This document shows, one piece after another, positions 61,426-64,000 of a stretch of DNA of 64,000 bases; within the stretch, counting starts at the first letter, position 1; each line of letters begins with the position of its first letter. The notes under the pieces are model-generated. The model did no database searches. It saw only the letters and a program-made list of their open reading frames with translations, and had not been told where the DNA came from. Source of the DNA: Streptomyces sp. CG1 (GTDB lineage: Bacteria; Actinomycetota; Actinomycetes; Streptomycetales; Streptomycetaceae); NCBI RefSeq assembly GCF_041080625.1, contig NZ_CP163518.1, positions 9,851,501 to 9,915,500 of the forward strand. Reading direction: 5' to 3'. Position numbers and translations under genes: made by a program.

Positions 61426-64000
61426 ATGTTCCGCAAGGTGCTGGTCGCCAACCGTGGAGAGATCGCGATCCGCGCGTTCCGGGCGGGTTACGAACTCGGC
61501 GCGCGGACCGTCGCCGTGTTCCCGCACGAGGACCGCAACTCACTGCACCGGCTCAAGGCCGACGAGGCGTACGAGATCGGGGAGCCGGGGCACCCGGTGC
61601 GGGCCTACCTCTCCGTCGAGGAGATCGTGGGCGCCGCCCGCCGGGCCGGTGCCGACGCCGTCTACCCGGGCTACGGCTTCCTGTCCGAGAACCCCGAACT
61701 GGCCCGCGCCTGCGAGGAGGCGGGCATCACCTTCGTCGGCCCGGACGCCGCCACCCTCGAGCTGACCGGCAACAAGGCCCGCGCGGTCGCCGCCGCCCGC
61801 GCGGCCGGCGTCCCCGTGCTCGGTTCCTCCCAGCCGTCCAACGACGTGGACGAACTGGTGCGCGCCGCCGAGGAGATCGGCTTCCCTGTCTTCGTCAAGG
61901 CCGTCGCGGGCGGCGGCGGGCGCGGCATGCGCCGCGTGGAGGACCCCGCCCTGCTGCGCGAGTCCATCGAGGCCGCCTCCCGCGAGGCCGCCTCCGCGTT
62001 CGGCGACCCGACCGTCTTCCTGGAGAAGGCCGTCGTCGACCCGCGCCACATCGAGGTGCAGATCCTCGCCGACGGTGACGGCAACGTCATCCACCTCTAC
62101 GAACGCGACTGCTCGCTCCAGCGCCGCCACCAGAAGGTCATCGAGCTGGCCCCCGCCCCCAACCTCGACCCGGAGGTACGGGAGCGGATCTGCGACGACG
62201 CGGTGCGCTTCGCCCGCGAGATCGGCTACCGCAACGCCGGCACCGTGGAGTTCCTCCTCGACCGCCACGGCAACCATGTCTTCATCGAGATGAACCCGCG
62301 CATCCAGGTCGAGCACACCGTGACCGAGGAAGTCACGGACGTGGACCTGGTCCAGGCCCAGCTGCGGATCGCCTCCGGAGAGACCCTCGCCGACCTCGGC
62401 CTCGCCCAGGACACCATCACCCTGCGCGGCGCCGCCCTCCAGTGCCGTATCACCACCGAGGACCCCGCCAACGGCTTCCGCCCGGACACCGGCAAGATCA
62501 GCGCCTACCGCTCCCCGGGCGGCTCCGGCATCCGCCTGGACGGCGGCACCACCCACGCCGGTACGGAGATCAGCGCGCACTTCGACTCGATGCTGGTCAA
62601 ACTCACCTGCCGCGGCCGGGACTTCCGGGCCGCCGTCGGCCGTGCCCGGCGTGCCGTGGCCGAGTTCCGCATCCGCGGCGTGGCCACCAACATCCCGTTC
62701 CTGCAGGCCGTCCTGGACGACCCCGACTTCCAGGCGGGCCGGGTCACCACCTCCTTCATCGAGCAGCGCCCGCATCTGCTGACCGCCCGCTCCTCCGCCG
62801 ACCGCGGCACCAAGCTGCTCACCTACCTCGCCGATGTGACGGTCAACAAGCCGCACGGCGAACGCCCCGACCTGCTCGACCCGGTCACCAAGCTGCCGCC
62901 GCTGCCGGCCGGTGAACCTCCCGCCGGTTCCCGCCAGTTGCTGGTCGACCTCGGCCCCGAGGGCTTCGCCCGGCATCTGCGCGAGTCGCCGACCACCGGC
63001 GTCACCGACACCACCTTCCGCGACGCCCACCAGTCCCTGCTCGCCACCCGGGTGCGCACCAAGGACCTCCTCGCCGTCGCCCCGGTCGTCGCCCGCACCC
63101 TGCCGCAGCTGCTGTCCCTGGAGTGCTGGGGCGGCGCCACCTACGACGTGGCGCTGCGCTTTCTCGCCGAGGACCCCTGGGAGCGGCTGGCCGCCCTGCG
63201 CGAAGCCGTGCCCAACATCTGTCTGCAGATGCTGCTGCGCGGCCGCAACACCGTCGGCTACACGCCGTACCCGACCGAGGTGACCGACGCCTTCGTCCAG
63301 GAGGCCGCGGCCACCGGCATCGACATCTTCCGCATCTTCGACGCCCTCAACGACGTCGGCCAGATGCGCCCCGCCATCGAGGCCGTACGCGAGACCGGCA
63401 CCGCGATCGCCGAGGTCGCCCTCTGCTACACCGCCGACCTCAACGACCCGAACGAGCGGCTGTACACCCTCGACTACTACCTCCGCCTCGCCGAGCAGAT
63501 CGTCGAGGCCGGCGCCCATGTCCTGGCCGTCAAGGACATGGCCGGTCTGCTGCGCGCCCCGGCCGCCGCCAAGCTCGTCTCCGCGCTGCGCCGCGAGTTC
63601 GACCTGCCCGTGCACCTGCACACGCACGACACGGCCGGCGGTCAGCTCGCCACCTACCTCGCCGCGATCCAGGCGGGCGCCGACGCGGTGGACGGCGCGG
63701 TGGCCTCCATGGCCGGTACGACCTCGCAGCCGTCGCTGTCGGCGCTCGTCGCCGCCACCGACCACTCCGACCGCCCCACCGGCCTCGATCTGCAGGCGGT
63801 CGGTGACCTGGAGCCGTACTGGGAGGGCGTCCGCAGGATCTACGCCCCGTTCGAGGCGGGCCTCGCCTCGCCGACCGGCCGCGTCTACCACCACGAGATC
63901 CCCGGCGGCCAGCTGTCCAACCTGCGCACCCAGGCCGTCGCGCTCGGCCTCGGCGACCGCTTCGAGGACATCGAGGCCATGTACGCGGCCGCCGACCGCA
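61426..64000 (+). CDS. pyc: Pyruvate carboxylase (3' end outside window)
   Basis: 858 residues are seen, with no stop before the window ends. The N-terminal biotin carboxylase domain (about 1-455) has VLVANRGEIAIR, the ATP-grasp loop KAVAGGGGRGMR and EMNPRIQVEHTVTEEVT. The carboxyltransferase barrel begins near residue 520 with TDTTFRDAHQSLLATR and continues with the metal-binding HLHTHDT. The biotinyl domain lies outside. It makes oxaloacetate from pyruvate and bicarbonate. GAAGGG lies 9 bp before ATG 61426. Confidence 0.95.
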   Translation, partial: MFRKVLVANRGEIAIRAFRAGYELGARTVAVFPHEDRNSLHRLKADEAYEIGEPGHPVRAYLSVEEIVGAARRAGADAVYPGYGFLSENPELARACEEAGITFVGPDAATLELTGNKARAVAAARAAGVPVLGSSQPSNDVDELVRAAEEIGFPVFVKAVAGGGGRGMRRVEDPALLRESIEAASREAASAFGDPTVFLEKAVVDPRHIEVQILADGDGNVIHLYERDCSLQRRHQKVIELAPAPNLDPEVRERICDDAVRFAREIGYRNAGTVEFLLDRHGNHVFIEMNPRIQVEHTVTEEVTDVDLVQAQLRIASGETLADLGLAQDTITLRGAALQCRITTEDPANGFRPDTGKISAYRSPGGSGIRLDGGTTHAGTEISAHFDSMLVKLTCRGRDFRAAVGRARRAVAEFRIRGVATNIPFLQAVLDDPDFQAGRVTTSFIEQRPHLLTARSSADRGTKLLTYLADVTVNKPHGERPDLLDPVTKLPPLPAGEPPAGSRQLLVDLGPEGFARHLRESPTTGVTDTTFRDAHQSLLATRVRTKDLLAVAPVVARTLPQLLSLECWGGATYDVALRFLAEDPWERLAALREAVPNICLQMLLRGRNTVGYTPYPTEVTDAFVQEAAATGIDIFRIFDALNDVGQMRPAIEAVRETGTAIAEVALCYTADLNDPNERLYTLDYYLRLAEQIVEAGAHVLAVKDMAGLLRAPAAAKLVSALRREFDLPVHLHTHDTAGGQLATYLAAIQAGADAVDGAVASMAGTTSQPSLSALVAATDHSDRPTGLDLQAVGDLEPYWEGVRRIYAPFEAGLASPTGRVYHHEIPGGQLSNLRTQAVALGLGDRFEDIEAMYAAADR

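Noticed and set aside
61540..63894. 784-residue minus-strand open frame
   Set aside because: It is exactly antisense to pyruvate carboxylase, which has all the expected motifs.

Overview
The window is high-GC actinobacterial chromosome and almost certainly Streptomyces. The genes are tightly packed with strong third-position GC bias. GTG, TTG and ATGA/GTGA-coupled starts are common. Typical Streptomyces families are present: several SpoIIE-type PP2C phosphatases, an RsbW-like ATPase, a Scr1/DUF5753 regulator, DUF574-type methyltransferases, a class E (LAXTG-type) sorting signal, DmdR/IdeR-like iron boxes and a mycobacterial-type FprA. I saw no tRNA, rRNA, CRISPR array, transposase or prophage genes.

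Layout. 1-6.4 kb: the end of a membrane protein, a YbhN-like flippase, a stand-alone proteasome beta subunit, then a minus-strand operon (DedA, two PAP2 phosphatases, OmpR-type regulator) whose last gene, the sensor kinase, is broken by at least four frameshifts. 6.5-16.4 kb: an iron-box-controlled efe operon (EfeU-EfeO fusion plus EfeB), a NiCoT nickel/cobalt permease, a soluble transhydrogenase, a sulfite-oxidase-like molybdoenzyme and a GH15 enzyme. 16.4-27.8 kb: two large PP2C phosphatases with sensory domains, a protein with 47 tandem charged pentads, a ComB-like phosphatase and conserved hypotheticals. 28-40.4 kb: a PadR unit, iron-box fprA, an SDR, an NlpC/P60 protein, a cell-wall-anchored DUF1996 protein, acetyltransferases, and an unusual hydrolase/acetoacetate-decarboxylase-like fusion that lacks the expected catalytic residue in both domains. 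40.4-49 kb: an accessory-looking stretch with two paralogous DUF574 methyltransferases around GNATs, a six-copy 77-bp tandem repeat, an anti-sigma-like ATPase and an XRE regulator, followed by a SRPBCC protein, a secreted protein and a third PP2C phosphatase. 49-58.7 kb: a divergent catabolic locus. On the minus strand, a formaldehyde-activating-enzyme (Fae) homologue, an enolase-superfamily dehydratase, an aldehyde dehydrogenase, a beta-hydroxyacid dehydrogenase and an Fe-alcohol dehydrogenase form one operon. On the plus strand lie an IclR regulator, a second aldehyde dehydrogenase and an MFS transporter. 58.7-64 kb: an aldo/keto reductase behind a MerR-type promoter, a rhomboid-like protein, and pyruvate carboxylase running off the end.

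The candidates most likely to be new biology are (i) the Fae homologue inside an apparent sugar-acid or hydroxy-acid operon, in a genus not known for tetrahydromethanopterin metabolism; (ii) the double-pseudoenzyme-like fusion behind a 28-bp perfect palindrome; and (iii) the pentad-repeat membrane protein next to PP2C phosphatases. A Streptomyces intergenic repeat element occurs three times, each time between convergent genes, and may be a bidirectional terminator.
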